A stretch of DNA of 64,000 bases from Actinosynnema sp040640215 (GCF_040640215.1 NZ_JBFABG010000010.1:1-64000); one strand, 5' to 3'; numbered from the stretch's first letter, positions 50,505 to 59,601 are shown. Made by a program: numbers and translations. Notes: generated from the letters alone by a model not told the origin.

Positions 50505-51296
50505 TCACGCCGGTGAGCGGTCGTCGCCGTCCGGCGGGTCCGGCGCGTCGGTGGACCGCGCCGTCGTGGTCGCCGCCAGCCCGGTCGCCACGAGTCGGAC
50601 GGCTCCGGTGAGCGCGGCACGCGGGTTGTCGCGCCAGTCCGGGGTGAGGGGTTCCAGGCTCGTCGACCGCGGGTAGCGCTCGCGCAGGTCGGGGACCTCC
50701 TTCGCGGTCGCCTGGGCCTGCCGGGTCCACTCGGTGGCCCCGCGCTCGTCCGTGCTCCGGTACGCGGCGGCGGTGGAGGCGGTGGCGCGGACCGTCGCGT
50801 AGAGCATCGTGATCGCCGGGGGCAGCGCGCCGGGCGGAACGCCCCAGGTGTCGAAGATCCGCACCAGGCGTTCCAGCCAGTCCTGCTCGTGCGGGCCCTG
50901 GGTGGCCTGGGACCACGGTCGCCCGGTCAGCCACGGGTGGGCGAGGTACACCTCGAACAGCGCGCCCGCCCACGCCTGGAGCGCGTCGGCCAGGCTGGTC
51001 GCGGGGTCCTCCCAGGCCGGCAGGGCGGACGCGTGGTCCTGCATGAGGGCGAGCAGGTTCTCCTTGGTGCCCACGTACGGGTAGAGCGCCATCGCGGTCT
51101 TGTCGAACTTCGCGGCGATCGCGCGGGTCGACACCGCCGCCAGGCCCTCGGCGTCGGCGAGCGCGATACCGGCCTCCAGGATCTCGTCCAGGTCGAGTTG
51201 CCGGCGGGGACCCCGGCGCGGGGTCGGCGGGGTCGTGCCGCGGTGCCGCCAGAGCCGGCGGACGTGGGCGGTCACGTCGGGGGAGGGGGTCACCAT
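50505..51296 (-). CDS. TetR-family regulator
   Basis: 263 residues. The N-terminal DNA-binding domain reads DLDEILEAGIALADAEGLAA then VSTRAIAAKFDKTAMALYPY and VGTKENLLALM, and the large C-terminal ligand domain resembles the TetR_C/AcrR-type with an Ala/Trp-rich core. ATG at 51296 has almost no leader. A 15-bp dyad, CTCTACACTGTAGAG, sits in the 53-bp gap shared with the divergent hydrolase gene, so it probably represses both genes until a ligand binds. Confidence 0.85.
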   Translation of the reverse strand: MVTPSPDVTAHVRRLWRHRGTTPPTPRRGPRRQLDLDEILEAGIALADAEGLAAVSTRAIAAKFDKTAMALYPYVGTKENLLALMQDHASALPAWEDPATSLADALQAWAGALFEVYLAHPWLTGRPWSQATQGPHEQDWLERLVRIFDTWGVPPGALPPAITMLYATVRATASTAAAYRSTDERGATEWTRQAQATAKEVPDLRERYPRSTSLEPLTPDWRDNPRAALTGAVRLVATGLAATTTARSTDAPDPPDGDDRSPA

Positions 51297-51299
51297 AGT

Positions 51300-51314
51300 C
51301 TCTACACTGTAGAG
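51300..51314. promoter_or_regulatory. TetR operator between regulator and hydrolase genes
   Basis: CTCTACA-C-TGTAGAG, perfect 7-bp arms around one central base, starting 4 nt upstream of the regulator start. Bound protein would cover both divergent promoters. Confidence 0.7.
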
Positions 51315-51349
51315 TGTTTTGCGTCCGATCTCTGCGCAGGGGGTTTTCC

Positions 51350-52201
51350 GTGGTCACGGCACGACTGCACGACGGCTCGTCCCTGGAGGTGTCGGTGCTG
51401 GGCGACGGCCCGACCGTCCTGGTGCCCCTCGGCACCGCCGAGGCCGACGAGGCCACGGCGGAGCAGGCGCGCGCCTGGGGTGCCGATCCCGACCTCGGGC
51501 ACACCCTCGCCACCGCCCTCGCCGCCGCCGGCTTCCGGGTCGTCGCCGCCGACTACGAGGGTCACCTCGCCCGGCACCCGAAACCCCGCACGCTCACCGC
51601 GTCCGCCGTCGCCGCCGACCTGCTCGCCCTCGCCGACGCGGCGGGCGCGGACCGGTTCGCCTACTACGGCTACTCCTGGCTCGCCCTGGCCGGCCTCCAG
51701 CTCGCCACCCGCACCGACCGGCTCACCGCGCTGGCCATGGGCGGCTTCCCGCCCCTGGGTGGTCCCTACGGCCCGATGCTCGCGGTCACCCGCGCCACCC
51801 ACCGGATGGCCCTGGCCCACGCCGACCGCCGGCCCGACCCCGTGGTTCCGGTGCCGGGGGACTGGGACACCGTGGAGGTCGCGCTCGACCAGGACCAGAC
51901 CGGCCAGTACGTCACCCTCTACGAATCCCTCCAGGGCTTCGACGAACGGGCCGCGCTGGACCGGGTGGACGTCCCGTGCCTGGTGTTCGCCGGCGAGAAC
52001 GACAACATCACCTACGGCGCGAAGTGGGACGACGCCCACGTCGCCATCGCCGACGCTATCCAGCGCCACCGCGCCGAACTCGGGGAACGGGGCTGGACGG
52101 TCGAACTCGTCCCGGACACCGACCACATGAGCGCCATGCGGGCGCGCACGGTCCTGCCGGTCCTGACCCCGTGGCTGGAGTCCGTGCTCCGACGCCGGTG
52201 A
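51350..52201 (+). CDS. Alpha/beta hydrolase
   Basis: 283 residues, no signal peptide. The fold is recognisable: VLVPLG at the oxyanion strand, nucleophile elbow YYGYSWLALAGLQLA (Ser in GYSWL, with Leu where Gly is usual), VPCLVFAGENDNI with the acid, and PDTDHMSAM with the catalytic His. Esterase, lipase or haloperoxidase-like roles are all possible. GTG at 51350 follows AGGGGG. Its divergent TetR neighbour and shared operator suggest it degrades the regulator's inducing ligand. Confidence 0.78.
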   Translation: MVTARLHDGSSLEVSVLGDGPTVLVPLGTAEADEATAEQARAWGADPDLGHTLATALAAAGFRVVAADYEGHLARHPKPRTLTASAVAADLLALADAAGADRFAYYGYSWLALAGLQLATRTDRLTALAMGGFPPLGGPYGPMLAVTRATHRMALAHADRRPDPVVPVPGDWDTVEVALDQDQTGQYVTLYESLQGFDERAALDRVDVPCLVFAGENDNITYGAKWDDAHVAIADAIQRHRAELGERGWTVELVPDTDHMSAMRARTVLPVLTPWLESVLRRR

Positions 52202-52258
52202 CGCCACGACCAGTCGGTCCGGGCGGCGCGGACACCCGCGCCGCCCGAACCGTCCCGG

Positions 52259-52885
52259 TCACCCGGCGCGCGTGATCCAGTCCCCGCGGTGGGGTGCCTC
52301 CGCGCCGATCGTGGTGCTGTCGCCGTGCCCGGTGTGCACGGCGGTGTCCGCCGGCAGCACCAGCAGGCGGTCGGTGATCGACCGGATGATCGTGTCGAAG
52401 TCCGAGTAGGACCGGCCGGTGGCACCCGGGCCGCCGTGGAACAGGGTGTCGCCGGTGAAGACCGCGCCCAGGTCCGGGGCGTGGAAGCTGCACGCGCCGG
52501 GCGCGTGGCCCGGGGTGTGCAGCACGTGCAGGGCGGTGCCGGCGATTTCCACCACCTGGCCGTCGGCCAGGTCCCCGTCCGGGGCGGCGGCCGGGTGGAC
52601 CAGGTCCCACAGCACCCGGTCGGCGGGGTGCAGCAGCACCGGTGCCCCGGTCGCCGCCGCGAGGGCCGGTGCGACGCGGACGTGGTCGTCGTGGGCGTGG
52701 GTGGCCAGGATCGCCTTCACCTCGCGGTCGCCGACGACGTGCAGGATCTTGTCCACGTCGTGCGGCGCGTCGATGACCACGCACTCCTTGTCGTCGCCGA
52801 TCACCCACACGTTGTTGTCGACGTCGAAGGTCTGCCCGTCGAGGGTGAACGTGCCGCGCGTGACGCCGTGGTCGATGCGGGCCAT
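52259..52885 (-). CDS. Metallo-beta-lactamase-fold hydrolase
   Basis: 208 residues. THAHDDH (residues 62-68) is the HxHxDH zinc motif; TPGHAPGACSFHAP, FTGDTLFHGGPG and HTGHGDSTTIG give the other ligands, a glyoxalase II-like pattern for thioester hydrolysis. The start overlaps the stop of the mycothiol-dependent formaldehyde dehydrogenase (TGATG). That dehydrogenase yields S-formylmycothiol, and this enzyme is the likely hydrolase releasing formate and mycothiol. The assignment rests on the gene pair and motif. Confidence 0.85.
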   Translation of the reverse strand: MARIDHGVTRGTFTLDGQTFDVDNNVWVIGDDKECVVIDAPHDVDKILHVVGDREVKAILATHAHDDHVRVAPALAAATGAPVLLHPADRVLWDLVHPAAAPDGDLADGQVVEIAGTALHVLHTPGHAPGACSFHAPDLGAVFTGDTLFHGGPGATGRSYSDFDTIIRSITDRLLVLPADTAVHTGHGDSTTIGAEAPHRGDWITRAG

Positions 52886-53970
52886 CAGAAGACCACCACC
52901 GAGCGCAGCACGTCGCCGCGGTGCATCTTGGCGAACGCCGCCTCGACCTCGTCCAGCGCGATCGTCTCGCTGACGAACGCGTCCAGGTCGAGCCTGCCCT
53001 GGAGGTACAGGTCGATCATGTACGGGAAGTCGCGGGAGGGCAGGCAGTCGCCGTACCAGGACGACTTGAGCGACCCGCCGCGCGAGAAGAAGTCGATCAA
53101 CGGCATCTCGATCCGCATGTCCGGCGTCGGCACCCCCACCAGAACGACCGTCCCGGCCAGGTCGCGGGCATAAAACGCCTGCTGCCACGTCTCCGGCCGG
53201 CCCACCGCGTCGATCACCACGTCCGCGCCGAACCCGCCGGTCAGCTCCCGCACGCGGGCCACGGCGTCCTCGGTCGAGGCGTCGACGGTGTGCGTCGCGC
53301 CCAGGCCGCGCGCCCACTCCAGCTTCCGGGGGTCGAGGTCGACCGCGACGATCGTGGTCGCACCGGCCAGCCGGGCACCGGCCACGGCCGCGTTGCCGAC
53401 CCCGCCGCACCCGATCACCGCGACGGTGTCGCCGCGCCCGACGTTGCCGGTGTTGACCGCCGCGCCGAACCCGGCCATCACCCCGCACCCGAGCAGGCCG
53501 GCCACGGTCGGCGACGCCGCCGGATCCACCTTCGTGCACTGCCCGCTGTGCACGAGCGTCTTCTCCGCGAACGCGCCGATGCCCAGCGCGGGGGACAGCG
53601 GGGTGCCGTCGGCCAGCGTCATCGGCTGGGCGGCGTTGTGGGTGGCGAAGCAGTACCAGGGCTTGCCCTTCAGGCAGGCCCGGCACGCGCCGCAGACCGC
53701 GCGCCAGTTCAACACCACGAAATCGCCCGGTCCGACGTTCGTGACGCCCTCGCCGACCGCCTCCACGACCCCGGCCGCCTCGTGGCCGAGCAGGAACGGG
53801 AACTGGTCGTTGATGCCGCCTTCCCGGTAGTGCAGGTCGGTGTGGCAGACCCCGCAGGCCTGCACCCGCACCACCGCCTCGCCCGGACCGGGGTCGGGGA
53901 CGACGACGTCCACCACCTCGACCGGAGCCCCCTTGCCCCGGGCGACCACGCCACGAACCGTCTGAGCCAC
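52885..53970 (-). CDS. mscR: Mycothiol-dependent formaldehyde dehydrogenase (MscR/AdhE-type)
   Basis: 361 residues. A zinc-containing class III alcohol dehydrogenase: catalytic zinc ligands C42 and H63 (CGVCHTD, GHEAAG), structural zinc Cys 93, 96, 99 and 107 (CGACRACLKGKPWYC), and Rossmann loop IGCGGVGNAAVAGARLA. Sequence details such as YREGGINDQFPFLLGHEAAG are characteristic of the actinobacterial S-(hydroxymethyl)mycothiol dehydrogenase/nitrosomycothiol reductase group. GTG start with GGAGGAAA upstream. With the following hydrolase it forms a two-gene formaldehyde detoxification operon. Confidence 0.9.
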   Translation of the reverse strand: MAQTVRGVVARGKGAPVEVVDVVVPDPGPGEAVVRVQACGVCHTDLHYREGGINDQFPFLLGHEAAGVVEAVGEGVTNVGPGDFVVLNWRAVCGACRACLKGKPWYCFATHNAAQPMTLADGTPLSPALGIGAFAEKTLVHSGQCTKVDPAASPTVAGLLGCGVMAGFGAAVNTGNVGRGDTVAVIGCGGVGNAAVAGARLAGATTIVAVDLDPRKLEWARGLGATHTVDASTEDAVARVRELTGGFGADVVIDAVGRPETWQQAFYARDLAGTVVLVGVPTPDMRIEMPLIDFFSRGGSLKSSWYGDCLPSRDFPYMIDLYLQGRLDLDAFVSETIALDEVEAAFAKMHRGDVLRSVVVF

Positions 53971-54152
53971 GAAGTTTCCTCCTCGAATGCGTCCAGTCCG
54001 AGTCTGTTCTATGTCACGCGGCCCCGCACGCGAAACCCAGCCCCTCGCCGGGCGGCTCCACAGTGGAGCGCGAAAAGACCGCCGCACCTGCGCCGACACG
54101 GCCCCCAGGCACGCCGCGAAACCGTCGAGGACCGGGGCCCTGGGCCGGGGAG

Positions 54153-55097
54153 TCAGGGCCGCAGCAGCGCGTCGCCCAGTCCGGTGCGGTGGTAGCGGAC
54201 CTCGTGGCCGTGCCTGGTGGTGGCGAGCAGACCCGCGGCGCGCAGCGCGGTGAGGTGGCCCGACACCGTGCTCGGGGCGAGGCCCAGCCGAAGGGCCAGT
54301 TCCGCGGTACCGGCCGGGCGGTTCAGGGTGCTCAGCAGCGCGGCCTTGGACCGGCCGAGCACGCCGGCGAGCGCGCCGGGCGGCCGGTCGGGCGCGGACC
54401 ACAGCTCGGCCACGCCGCGTGCGGGGTAGAGCAGGGCCGGGTGCCAGGGCTCGCCGGTGATCACGCCGACCCCGGGCCAGGCGAACACGCTGGGGATGAG
54501 TTGCAGCCCCCGGTGGTCGAGGTGCACCCGGCCCCGGCTGGAGCTCGCCACGCCGATCGTGTCGCCGGTCAGCCGGACGCGCTGGTGCAGGTCGGCCAGT
54601 GCCAGTGCGATGCCGCCGTTGGCGAGCCGCCGGGCGCGGTGGTCGACGTCGGCGAGCAGGGTGTGGCGCAGCCTGGGCCAGTCCGGCTCGACCAGCTCGG
54701 TCCACGCGATTTCGAGCTGCGCGGCCAGCAGGTCGCGGGCCCGCTCGGGGTCGTCGGGCAGCGCGCCGAGGTCGGCGTCCACCCTGGCGAGTTCGAGCGC
54801 GACCTGGGCCGGCGGGGTCGCCCGCACCAGGTCCAGTTGCGCGGCGGCGGTGGTCTCCGGGGTGCCGGGCGGCGGGCTGAGGAAGTCGGTGATGTAGTGC
54901 GCGCCGCTCAGCACTCGGAACAGCTCGGCGAGCGGCAGTCGCCCGGCCCGGTCGGCGGCGCGGCGAAGCCACGGCAGGTGCGCCGGGTGGCTCCGCTTCC
55001 CGAGGATGACCTCGATCGCGCCCAGTGCCTCCTCCAGCGGCGAGATCGCGAACCGCACCCGGTGCGCGCCCGTCCGCCCCAGCACCAGCTCGATCAC
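54153..55097 (-). CDS. ArsR-type winged-helix regulator with DUF5937-like N-terminus
   Basis: 314 residues. The last 70 form an ArsR-like winged helix: GRSKAALLSTLNRPAGTAEL, ALRLGLAPSTVSGHLTALRA and LLATTRHGHEVRYHRT. The preceding 230 residues, starting FAISPLEEALGAIEVIL, match a sensory region common in actinobacterial regulators next to MFS exporters. It is divergent from an MFS gene across a 70-nt gap, implying control of that transporter. The ligand is unknown. Confidence 0.85.
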   Translation of the reverse strand: MIELVLGRTGAHRVRFAISPLEEALGAIEVILGKRSHPAHLPWLRRAADRAGRLPLAELFRVLSGAHYITDFLSPPPGTPETTAAAQLDLVRATPPAQVALELARVDADLGALPDDPERARDLLAAQLEIAWTELVEPDWPRLRHTLLADVDHRARRLANGGIALALADLHQRVRLTGDTIGVASSSRGRVHLDHRGLQLIPSVFAWPGVGVITGEPWHPALLYPARGVAELWSAPDRPPGALAGVLGRSKAALLSTLNRPAGTAELALRLGLAPSTVSGHLTALRAAGLLATTRHGHEVRYHRTGLGDALLRP

Positions 55098-55167
55098 CGC
55101 GCGCTCCCGGATTCGGCCATGTCCGAATCAGTGTGCCCGAACGGTCGGCCGGCGGACGGTGGTCGCC

Positions 55168-56346
55168 ATGATCCCCGTCGTCCCGCACCCTCCGCTCACC
55201 GGCGCGTACCGGCGCTGGTCGACCGGAGCCCAGTTGTCCCGGCTGCCGCAGGCCATGGCCCCGCTCGCGTTCACCCTGCTGACCACCGCCACGACCGGTT
55301 CGCACCGGCTGGGCGGGGTGATGATGGCGGTGTTCGCCGGTGCCGAGATCCTCGGTGCGGTGCCGTGCGGCCGGCTGCTGGACCGGGTGGGGCCGGCGCG
55401 CGGGCTGCGGCTCGCGCTGGTGGCGGCGGCGGCCGGCCTGGCCGGTCTCGCGTCGGCGGCGGTGCTGGGTGCGCCCACTCCGGTGCTGGTCGCGGTGGTC
55501 GTGCTGCCCGGACTGGTCGGCGGCGGGATCGCCGGCGGGTTCCGCACCCTGCTCGCCCAGACGGTGCCGCCCGCCGCGTTGCCGCGCGCGGTGGCCGTGG
55601 ACCTGACCGTGGTCGAGTGCGTGCTGGTCGCCGGTCCGGTCCTGGCGAGCGCGATGGTGTGGGTGCACCCGGTCCTGCCCGTCCCGGTGATGGCGGCGTC
55701 CTGCCTGCTGGCCGTGCTGTTCGTGCCCCGCTCCGCCGTCGAGCGGACGCCGCGCCCGGCCACGCGGACCGCCCTCCGGCTGCCGGTGCGCGCCGTGCTC
55801 GGGTGGCTCGCGACCGCCTACGCGATCGGACACGTGCTGGCCACCGTCGAGGTGGCCCCGGTGCCGCTGGTGCAGCGGATCGGGGCCGACCCGGAGGTGG
55901 CTCTCGTGGTGCCGGTCGTGCTGTGCGTGGCGAGCGTGGTGGGCGGTGCCGCCTACGCCTGGCGGGGGTTGGCACTGCGCCGGTCCCGCCAGGCGCAGGC
56001 GCTCGTCCTGCTCGGCGCGTACGCGGTCGGGGCGGGTGTCCTGCTGGTGTCCACGGGCTGGCCCGCCCTCCTCGCGGGCACCGCCGTGATCGGCCTCGCG
56101 ACCGCGCCACTGGGCACCATCGCGTCCACCGAACTGCAACGAGCGGTGCCCGCCGAGCGGTGGACTGAGAGCTTCTCGCTCGTGTTCGTGGTGCAGGGGG
56201 CCGGTTTCGTCGTCGGCTCGCTGGCCGTGGGCATCCTGCCGACACCGGCCGCGATCGTCCTCGGCGTCCTCGCCGTGGTCCTCGCCGGGACGGTCCTGGC
56301 CCACCGCCCGCGCCCGGTGCGCGACGCCGAGCGGCTCCCGACGTGA
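55168..56346 (+). CDS. MFS transporter
   Basis: 392 residues with twelve predicted membrane segments. MFS loop motif AVPCGRLLDRVGPARGLRLA lies after helix 2. The overall type is a drug or metabolite exporter. ATG at 55168; no ribosome site, and the gap to the divergent regulator is only 70 nt, so the transcript may be nearly leaderless. CCGAA/TTCGG half-sites occur in that gap and may be regulator targets. Confidence 0.85.
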   Translation: MIPVVPHPPLTGAYRRWSTGAQLSRLPQAMAPLAFTLLTTATTGSHRLGGVMMAVFAGAEILGAVPCGRLLDRVGPARGLRLALVAAAAGLAGLASAAVLGAPTPVLVAVVVLPGLVGGGIAGGFRTLLAQTVPPAALPRAVAVDLTVVECVLVAGPVLASAMVWVHPVLPVPVMAASCLLAVLFVPRSAVERTPRPATRTALRLPVRAVLGWLATAYAIGHVLATVEVAPVPLVQRIGADPEVALVVPVVLCVASVVGGAAYAWRGLALRRSRQAQALVLLGAYAVGAGVLLVSTGWPALLAGTAVIGLATAPLGTIASTELQRAVPAERWTESFSLVFVVQGAGFVVGSLAVGILPTPAAIVLGVLAVVLAGTVLAHRPRPVRDAERLPT

Positions 56347-56752
56347 CCGCCGCCGTCCCGGAAGGAGGACGTCGGCAAGGCGGCGCTGGCCTGCACCCCG
56401 TTGTCCCACAACGAGACCACCACGACGACGACGGCGACCCCCGCCGCGCACCGCCCGCCCGACCCACTCGTCCGCACGACCGCACGACCGCACGACCGGC
56501 TTATCGCCTCGGGTCGGGTCGGGTCGGATCGCCTCGGGTCGGTCGGGCGGTGGTGATGCGGACCACCTCCGGGATTCCCGGCCCGCCGCGCTTGACGTGA
56601 GGGCCGGATGTCCAGGATGCTTGTGGTGCGGAGGGGAGTACCCGCCCGGTTCGTGATCGTCATTACGGCCGCTCCACAGCGGCTCGGTCACGACGTCGTC
56701 GCCTCGCGACGACCGGGGAGACCTCTGGTTCGGATGAACCGGAGGATTTCTG
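56347..56752. other. Gene-free stretch with simple direct repeats
   Basis: Open frames on both strands lack a consistent coding signal. At about 56473-56496 CGCACGAC recurs three times, and 56505-56550 is built mostly of TCGGG units. No promoter of the following lipoprotein is obvious apart from its ribosome site. Confidence 0.4.
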
Positions 56753-57142
56753 ATGCGTTCCCCTGTCGCCCTCGCCCTGTCCGCAGTCACCCTCGCCGTT
56801 GTCGTGAGCGGTTGCGGTGCCGCGCAGGAAGTCGCGGACACCGCCAACGCCATCTCGAACACTGCCACCACGGTCCAGGTGTGCACCGACGCGTTGAGCC
56901 AGGCCGGTCGGATCTTCGACGGCGGCTCGCCGGAGCGGACGGTCGACAGCGCCCACGCCGCCGCCGGCTCGCTGGCCGATCTCGCCGCGTCCGCCGCCGA
57001 CACCACCGTCAACCAGGCCATCTCCGCGCTCGCCGCCACCCTGCGCGACGTCACGGTGGACGACGTGATCGGCCGCCCGGCCGCGTGGCTGGCGGCGAAG
57101 GCGGACCAGGTGGCGGCGCTGACCTCGGCCTGTGCCCCGTGA
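56753..57142 (+). CDS. Small lipoprotein
   Basis: 129 residues. A lipoprotein signal (SPVALALSAVTLAVVVSGCG) has Cys in a VSGC lipobox near residue 21. The mature chain is Ala/Thr/Asp-rich and helical, with GGSPERTVDSAHAAAGSLAD and VDDVIGRPAAWLAAKADQV. Its end, ALTSACAP, provides a further Cys. No family is recognised. ATG follows CGGAGGAT at 6 nt. Probably a surface-anchored protein of unknown role. Confidence 0.75.
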   Translation: MRSPVALALSAVTLAVVVSGCGAAQEVADTANAISNTATTVQVCTDALSQAGRIFDGGSPERTVDSAHAAAGSLADLAASAADTTVNQAISALAATLRDVTVDDVIGRPAAWLAAKADQVAALTSACAP

Positions 57143-57312
57143 TCTCGGCGACACCTGTTCGCCCGCAAGGCTTTCCGCGACAACCGCCCGCGCCACCGAG
57201 GACCAGCCCAGCCCCGACTCGACCTCGCCGCCAACCCGGTGGTGGGCCGAACTGCGGCCCGGCGCTCGTCCCGCCCACTTGACGGGCGCAGTGCGTGACG
57301 CGGGCGGATGGT

Positions 57313-58542
57313 CTAGCGGGCCTTCCGGTGCTGGTTGACCGAGTCGAGCAGGAGCATCGCGGCCACCGTCGCGCCGTCGGGGCGGATCGAGCCCGCCACG
57401 GCGGTCGCGTGGGCGCGGGTGGTCGGTTCGAGGGCGGTGGCCAGGGCCGCCGACAGGGACTCGACGGTCGGGGTCGGGCCGTCGTGGGCCGCGCCGATGC
57501 CCAGTTCCGCCACGCGGCCGGCCCAGTACGGCTGGTCCGCCGCCTGCGGCACCACCACCTGCGCCGCGCCCGCCCGGGTGGCCGTCGTCGTGGTGCCCGC
57601 TCCGCCGTGGTGCACGACGGCGGCCACCCGGCTGAACAGCGCCTGCTGGTTGGTCTCGCCGACGACGAAGCAGTCGTCGCGGTCGTCGGTCAGGGCCAGG
57701 CCGGCCCAGCCCCGGGCCACGATGACGCGGCGGCCGTGGGCGCGGACCGCCTCCACGGCCACCCGGGCGACGTCCGTCGACGCGTGCATGGGCATGCTGC
57801 CGAAGCCCACGTAGACCGGCGGCGGGCCGGCGTCCAGGAACGCCACCAGGTCGGGTGGGAGCGGTTGGCCGTCGGGCAGGACCCACGCGCCGGTCTGGAC
57901 GACGTCGAGGTCCGCCGGCTGCCGCCACGGGTCCAGGACCGGGTCCGTCGCCAGCCACGGCCGGTCACCGACGACGTAATCGCGCACGTGGTCCACCGGC
58001 GGCAGACCGTTCGCGACCCGGTTGGTGTCGAGCGCCTCGCCGAACAGCGCGTCGGTGCTCTGGGCGTCCAGGTCCCACAGGACCCGGTTGTCGGTCTCCC
58101 CGGCCGGGAACGGCCGGCCCGGGTACGCCAGCGGCGGGTGGTGCGGGGACGGCAGCGTCAGTTGCTGGAAGGTCACCGACACGGCCGGGATGCCCAGTTT
58201 CTCGGCCACCGACAACGCGCCCGCCGCAGCCGGCAGCATCCCGGTCGCCACCACCGCGTCGCACCCCTCGGCCGCCGGGGTGATCGCCTCGAACTGGTCG
58301 GCGATCAACTCGGCCGCGCGCTGCGGCAAGGACGACGGCGGCGGTGCCGCGCGCGTCAGTTCCCGCGCCGACGGGCCGACCGGCACCAGCGGCACGGCGA
58401 AGTCCGCCAGCCGCCGGGCGAAGTCCTCGTCCGGCGGCGCGCACACCAGCACCTCCGCACCGCGTTCCCGCAACCGCACCGCGAGCGCCACCAGCGGTTC
58501 CACGTCCCCGCGCGATCCGTACGTCGACAACAGCACACGCAC
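57313..58542 (-). CDS. GT1-family glycosyltransferase
   Basis: 409 residues with the GT-B fold of actinomycete natural-product and macrolide-inactivating transferases. N-terminal VRVLLSTYGSRGDVEPLVAL is the acceptor-side start, and the C-terminal VVHHGGAGTTTTATRAGAAQ followed by VVVPQAADQPYWAGRVAELG is the nucleotide-sugar signature. Length and motifs resemble glycopeptide and polyketide glycosyltransferases. GTG at 58542 aligns with the usual N-terminus. It stands alone, so its acceptor is not suggested by neighbours. Confidence 0.88.
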   Translation of the reverse strand: MRVLLSTYGSRGDVEPLVALAVRLRERGAEVLVCAPPDEDFARRLADFAVPLVPVGPSARELTRAAPPPSSLPQRAAELIADQFEAITPAAEGCDAVVATGMLPAAAGALSVAEKLGIPAVSVTFQQLTLPSPHHPPLAYPGRPFPAGETDNRVLWDLDAQSTDALFGEALDTNRVANGLPPVDHVRDYVVGDRPWLATDPVLDPWRQPADLDVVQTGAWVLPDGQPLPPDLVAFLDAGPPPVYVGFGSMPMHASTDVARVAVEAVRAHGRRVIVARGWAGLALTDDRDDCFVVGETNQQALFSRVAAVVHHGGAGTTTTATRAGAAQVVVPQAADQPYWAGRVAELGIGAAHDGPTPTVESLSAALATALEPTTRAHATAVAGSIRPDGATVAAMLLLDSVNQHRKAR

Positions 58543-58922
58543 TTCTTGGCCCCATTTCCCCGGTTCTCGGTGTAGGCCGGGAATTGTGCGGCACCACCCG
58601 GGTCTTGCCACAAGCCCCCCGGTGCGCTATAAGTTGAGTGTGGAAAGGAGTGGGTGCTCCTCCTTTTCCTGGATAGTCCTCATCGGACAGAGGAAATTCC
58701 CACTTCAGAGGCGCGGTTGGCGGCGCGCCGGGTGCGGAACTCCTGGAGCGGCGGGGTTCCGGTCAGGCTGATGGTGATGGTCGGACGTCCCGAAGACCGT
58801 CCGCTACTTCGTGTCCGGGAACGAAGTGGCGGCCTGCGGGGCCGCGCCGCGTCTGATCACGGCGGATCGTCTGGTGAAGGCGCTGTCGGGGATGAGCCGC
58901 ACCACGGAACGAGGAGCACAGA

Positions 58923-58991
58923 GTGTCCGAAGTGGACCGAACAGCATTGCCCGCGCCGTCGCCGGGTCCGTCGCGCCGACCTCGGAGCTGA
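58923..58991 (+). CDS. Possible 22-residue peptide
   Basis: GTG start 6 nt after GAGGAG; encodes MSEVDRTALPAPSPGPSRRP and RS. Pro/Ser-rich, no known relative. Good start signal, but length and composition do not exclude chance. Confidence 0.25.
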   Translation: MSEVDRTALPAPSPGPSRRPRS

Positions 58992-59144
58992 TCGCGCGCT
59001 CGCAGCAGGACGCGGACGACGTCCGGCGCTTGCTCCGCGACGACCGCATTGCCACCTCGCCGGCCCTGACGCCCGCCTCGGGGCGATCCTCGACCTCGGC
59101 TGCACGGGCTCGTCCGGTCCTGAATACTTTTCCCGGATTACGAG

Positions 59145-59169
59145 GGGTGAACTGCGTCATTCGGGGTAT
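59145..59169 (+). promoter_or_regulatory. SigB/SigF-type promoter of the envelope operon
   Basis: GGGT, 15 nt, GGGTAT fits the actinobacterial stress-sigma pattern (GNNT-N15-GGGTAY), 40 nt upstream of the first gene. Confidence 0.45.
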
Positions 59170-59208
59170 CCCCTTTGTGTGATCCGTGCGGACGGAGAGG
59201 AGCAGGCC

Positions 59209-59601
59209 GTGTCCGAGACGTCGACCAGCGAGCTGGTGCGGGACGTGACTCGGCAGACGAGTCGCCTGGTGCGCGAAGAGATCCGACTCGCCGTGGCCGA
59301 GATCAGCGAGAAGGGCAAGCACGTCGGCATCGGCATCGGCGTCGGGCTGGTCGGTGCCGCAGGCGTGCTCGCCTGGTTCGGTGTCGGCACGGTCGTCGCC
59401 GGGCTCGTGCTGCTCCTCGCGTTGGTGCTCCCGGCGTGGGCGGCGGCCTTCGTGGTCGCCGCAGTGGTCTTCGCCATCGCCGGCGTACTGGTCGTGCTGG
59501 GTCGCAAGCAGGTCGCGGAGGGCACGCCGCCGCTGCCGGAGGAGGCCATCGAAGGCGTGAAACGGGACATCACGACCGTGAGCGAGAGGACGCACCGATG
59601 A
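59209..59601 (+). CDS. Holin-like (DUF1469/holin-X) membrane protein
   Basis: 130 residues. An amphipathic N-terminus (TSTSELVRDVTRQTSRLVRE followed by EIRLAVAEISEKGKHVG) leads into two membrane hairpin helices and a charged tail. This is the actinobacterial phage-holin superfamily III/DUF1469 type; in chromosomes it usually occurs with DUF3618 proteins, as here, and is thought to act at the envelope rather than in lysis. GTG follows GAGAGGAGC. Stop overlaps the next start. Confidence 0.85.
   Translation: MSETSTSELVRDVTRQTSRLVREEIRLAVAEISEKGKHVGIGIGVGLVGAAGVLAWFGVGTVVAGLVLLLALVLPAWAAAFVVAAVVFAIAGVLVVLGRKQVAEGTPPLPEEAIEGVKRDITTVSERTHR

Larger units (their letters stand above)
58543..59208. 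other. Intergenic region with a short ORF and promoter
   Basis: No long frame has the local codon bias. It contains one short ORF with a good ribosome site (58923-58991) and a stress-type promoter for the next operon (59145-59169). The first 100 nt are AT-richer and may hold other promoters. Confidence 0.4.

Noticed and set aside
56343..56600. 85-codon ORF after the MFS gene
   Set aside because: Composition follows simple repeats and lacks a ribosome site.
52885..57234. A minus-strand open frame of 1449 codons
   Set aside because: Only its last quarter (the formaldehyde dehydrogenase) has family motifs and coding bias; the rest is antisense to the ArsR, MFS and lipoprotein genes and stays open merely because of high GC.
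58811..59182. 123-codon ORF before the holin-like gene
   Set aside because: Bias breaks down midway and it crosses a better-supported short ORF and the operon promoter.
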